From: Thiobacillus sp. 63-78
GTDB lineage: Bacteria > Pseudomonadota > Gammaproteobacteria > Burkholderiales > Thiobacillaceae
Direction of reading: 5' to 3'
Length of the DNA: 64,000 nt
Assembly (NCBI GenBank): GCA_001899765.1
Contig: MKWM01000014.1
Span: forward strand, 1-64,000
The translations under genes and the position numbers were made by a program. Under the pieces are notes generated by a model that was not told where the DNA came from, did no database searches, and was given only the letters and a program-made list of their open reading frames with translations. Of the stretch, positions 62,258-64,000 are shown in pieces. The first letter of the stretch is position 1, and every line of letters starts with the position of its first letter.

Positions 62258-63536
62258 ACACAATGTACTGATCTTCCCGGCCGGTTCTGAAATTGGCCTG
62301 GAGATTTATCATGCGTTGAAATACAGCCATCACGTGGAGGTATTCGGTGCGTCCGGCAAGAGCGACCATGCGTCCTTCCTTTATGAGGAAGGCCGTTATG
62401 TGGAAGATGCGTCGCTGTATGTGGATCAGGCGCATTTCATCGAACGCCTGAACGGGCATCTGCGCCGCCTGAACATCGAGTTCATCTACCCGACACACGA
62501 CACCATCGCTGTATTCCTGGCGGAACACCAGGCGCAACTGGCCGCGCGGGTCATCACGTCCTGTGCCGAGACGAACCGGATTGCCCGTTCCAAGCGCAAG
62601 ACTTATACGCTGTTCCGGCCATTCGATTTTTGCCCGGCGGTGTTTTCCTTGCCCTGTCCGGATCTGCCGTATCCGGTATTTCTGAAACCCGACGCAGGGC
62701 AGGGGGGAAAAGAATCTGTCCGGGCCGACGATGAGCAGGACCTGACGTTCTATCTGCGTAAATCACCGGACCTGCTGGTCACCGAGTATCTGCCGGGCGA
62801 AGAGCTTAGCGTCGACTGTTTCACCGACTTCCATGGCACGTTGCTGTTCATCGGCCCCCGCACGCGCGAGCGGGTGCAGATGGGCATCTCGTTTCGCTCC
62901 ACTGCGGTGGACGTCTCCGACGAGCTACGCCATATCGCACAGACGATCAACGCCACGGTGTCGCTGAACGGGGCCTGGTTCTTTCAGGTCAGGCAGGACC
63001 GTCGTGGGCGGTTCCGGCTGCTGGAGTTTGCGCCGCGTCAATCCAGCACCATGGGACTGTATCGCCATGCCGGAGTGAATTTCGCCTTGTTGAGCCTGTT
63101 CAATGCGCTGGAGATTCCGGTGCAGATATTGCAAAACGACTATCCCGTTCAGCTTGATCGTTGCCTGTACAACCGTTACAAGGCCGATCTGTCTTTCAGC
63201 CGGGTGTATGTCGATTTCGATGAGACCGTGATTGCGGATCAGCGGGTGAACGAGCGCGTGATGGCCTTTCTGTACCAGTGCCGGAATCGCGGGATCGCGC
63301 TTGTATTGCTGACCAGGCATCGCTACGACATCAAGGATACGTTGAACCGATATGGAATCGCCGGGAGTCTGTTCGCTGAAATCATCCAGCTTGCCGACGA
63401 TCGGCCGAAACGGGATTTCATCGATCCGGAAGGGGCGATCTTCATCGATAACTACTGGTTCGATCGACGCGACGTCAAGGAGAAACTGGGTATCCCGGTG
63501 TTCGATGTCGATGCCGTCGAATGTTTGCTGCGTTAG
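62247..63536 (+). CDS. ATP-grasp ligase fused to a HAD-type phosphatase domain
   Basis: A 429-residue two-domain protein. The first 310 residues have the pre-ATP-grasp fold (MSAKHNVLIFPAGSEIGLEI, FIYPTHDTIAVFL) and an ATP-grasp core (YPVFLKPDAGQGGKES, VTEYLPGEELSVDCF, the metal site LLEFAPRQSS). The last 110 residues are HAD-like, with motif I YVDFDETVI (DxDxT), motif II LLTRH and motif IV IFIDNYWFD. A ligase joined to a phosphatase suggests one protein that activates and then trims a phosphorylated substrate, but the reaction is unknown. Confidence 0.85.
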   Translation: MSAKHNVLIFPAGSEIGLEIYHALKYSHHVEVFGASGKSDHASFLYEEGRYVEDASLYVDQAHFIERLNGHLRRLNIEFIYPTHDTIAVFLAEHQAQLAARVITSCAETNRIARSKRKTYTLFRPFDFCPAVFSLPCPDLPYPVFLKPDAGQGGKESVRADDEQDLTFYLRKSPDLLVTEYLPGEELSVDCFTDFHGTLLFIGPRTRERVQMGISFRSTAVDVSDELRHIAQTINATVSLNGAWFFQVRQDRRGRFRLLEFAPRQSSTMGLYRHAGVNFALLSLFNALEIPVQILQNDYPVQLDRCLYNRYKADLSFSRVYVDFDETVIADQRVNERVMAFLYQCRNRGIALVLLTRHRYDIKDTLNRYGIAGSLFAEIIQLADDRPKRDFIDPEGAIFIDNYWFDRRDVKEKLGIPVFDVDAVECLLR

Positions 63537-63559
63537 GTGGATCGGCAAGGGAGCGCTGG

Positions 63560-64000
63560 ATGTTCAAGTGGGAAAAACTGGGCAAGCTGTTCGATCCCGG
63601 CGAACGGCAGAGCGGATCGTGGATGCATGCATTCGCACAGTCGCCTTCCGTCGTGCTGTACGAGACACATGTCAGAGTTTATTTCTGCACCAGACCGAAG
63701 CCTGACGCGGACGGAATGTATTTGAGCTACCTGGCTTATCTGGATCTGGATCGACGGAATCTGCTCGATATTGTGAAGGTGTGCAAACGCCCGCTGTTGA
63801 ACCTGGGCGCGCGCGGTACCTTCGACGAGTTTGGCACCAACCCGATTTCGGTGATCCGCGACGGCGACGAGATGAGGGTGTATTACGCCGGCTGGACACG
63901 CTGCGAATCGGTGCCCATCAATGGCGCCATTGGCGTGGCGATCAGCCGGGACGGCGGCGAATCCTTTGTTCGCCTGGGCGATGGTCCCGTGCTGTCCTAC
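63560..64000 (+). CDS. Glycosidase-like five-bladed propeller protein (3' truncated)
   Basis: The reading frame is open from the ATG at 63560 to the window end (147 codons). AAGGGAG lies 7 bases before the start. The product begins MFKWEKLGKLFDPG and shows VVLYETHVRVYFCTR, TFDEFGTNPISVIRDGDEMRVYYAGWTR and GVAISRDGGESF. This is the repeated pattern of GH43/GH130-like propellers often found in glycan clusters. With the C-terminus missing, the exact family and activity cannot be set. Confidence 0.75.
   Translation, partial: MFKWEKLGKLFDPGERQSGSWMHAFAQSPSVVLYETHVRVYFCTRPKPDADGMYLSYLAYLDLDRRNLLDIVKVCKRPLLNLGARGTFDEFGTNPISVIRDGDEMRVYYAGWTRCESVPINGAIGVAISRDGGESFVRLGDGPVLSY

Overview
The window is about 64 kb of high-GC DNA packed with genes, and it looks like the chromosome of a motile, sulfur-oxidising betaproteobacterium. 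The grounds are the chemotaxis and flagellar gene order (cheD beside cheB, a cheYZ pair, fliE to fliR in one block, an FlhB C-terminal fragment beside a second fliK-like gene), a soxX-soxA-soxK set, and protein sequences such as a CheY close to the enterobacterial one. A Thiobacillaceae, Sulfuricellaceae or Gallionellaceae-type member of Nitrosomonadales is my best guess; the species cannot be read from the sequence. No rRNA, tRNA, CRISPR array or insertion sequence was found.

Layout. (1) 1-6.0 kb, + strand: end of one chemoreceptor, a PAS chemoreceptor, then cheR-cheD-cheB and cheY-cheZ; cheYZ have their own sigma-28 promoter. (2) 6.05-17.35 kb: the type III export and basal-body genes fliF-G-H-I-J-K-L-M-N-O-P-Q-R on the - strand, with fliE divergent. 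(3) 17.5-28.2 kb, - strand: two-component pair, diguanylate cyclase, fliC, flaG, fliD, fliS, fliT, fliK-like, FlhB-C fragment, a YcgR-type PilZ brake and cheV. Two arrays of a 7-bp repeat lie at gene 3' ends here. (4) 28.4-34.9 kb: an AmmeMemoRadiSam pair (Memo-AMMECR1 fusion plus radical SAM protein) and a convergent mprF-acvB pair for aminoacyl-phosphatidylglycerol metabolism.

(5) 35.2-51.7 kb is the most unusual part. An RND metal-efflux pump with two periplasmic adaptors is followed by a membrane histidine kinase and an NtrC-type sigma-54 activator. After these come a DUF302 protein and a Cu/Zn superoxide dismutase, then an all-exported cluster: a thioredoxin-fold protein without its cysteines, a Tat-exported beta-propeller rich in His and Cys, a His-tailed protein, a pentapeptide-repeat protein, SoxX, SoxA and SoxK. 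There is no SoxYZ, SoxB or SoxCD. Three sigma-54 (-24/-12) promoter matches lie in front of the pump, DUF302 and the propeller cluster. Two of them carry related palindromes centred exactly 72 bp upstream of the -24 GG. I read this as one regulon run by the encoded activator, joining metal or redox defence to a Sox-like cytochrome system.

(6) 51.8-53.8 kb: outer-membrane protein, FTR1 iron permease and cupredoxin, with a possible Fur box. (7) 54-59.3 kb: old yellow enzyme, DODA-type dioxygenase, two YceI proteins, LysR regulator, HIT protein and rhodanese. (8) 59.6-64 kb: the start of a glycan locus with a sugar aminotransferase, WbqC protein, methyltransferase, an ATP-grasp/HAD fusion and a truncated glycosidase-like gene that runs off the window.
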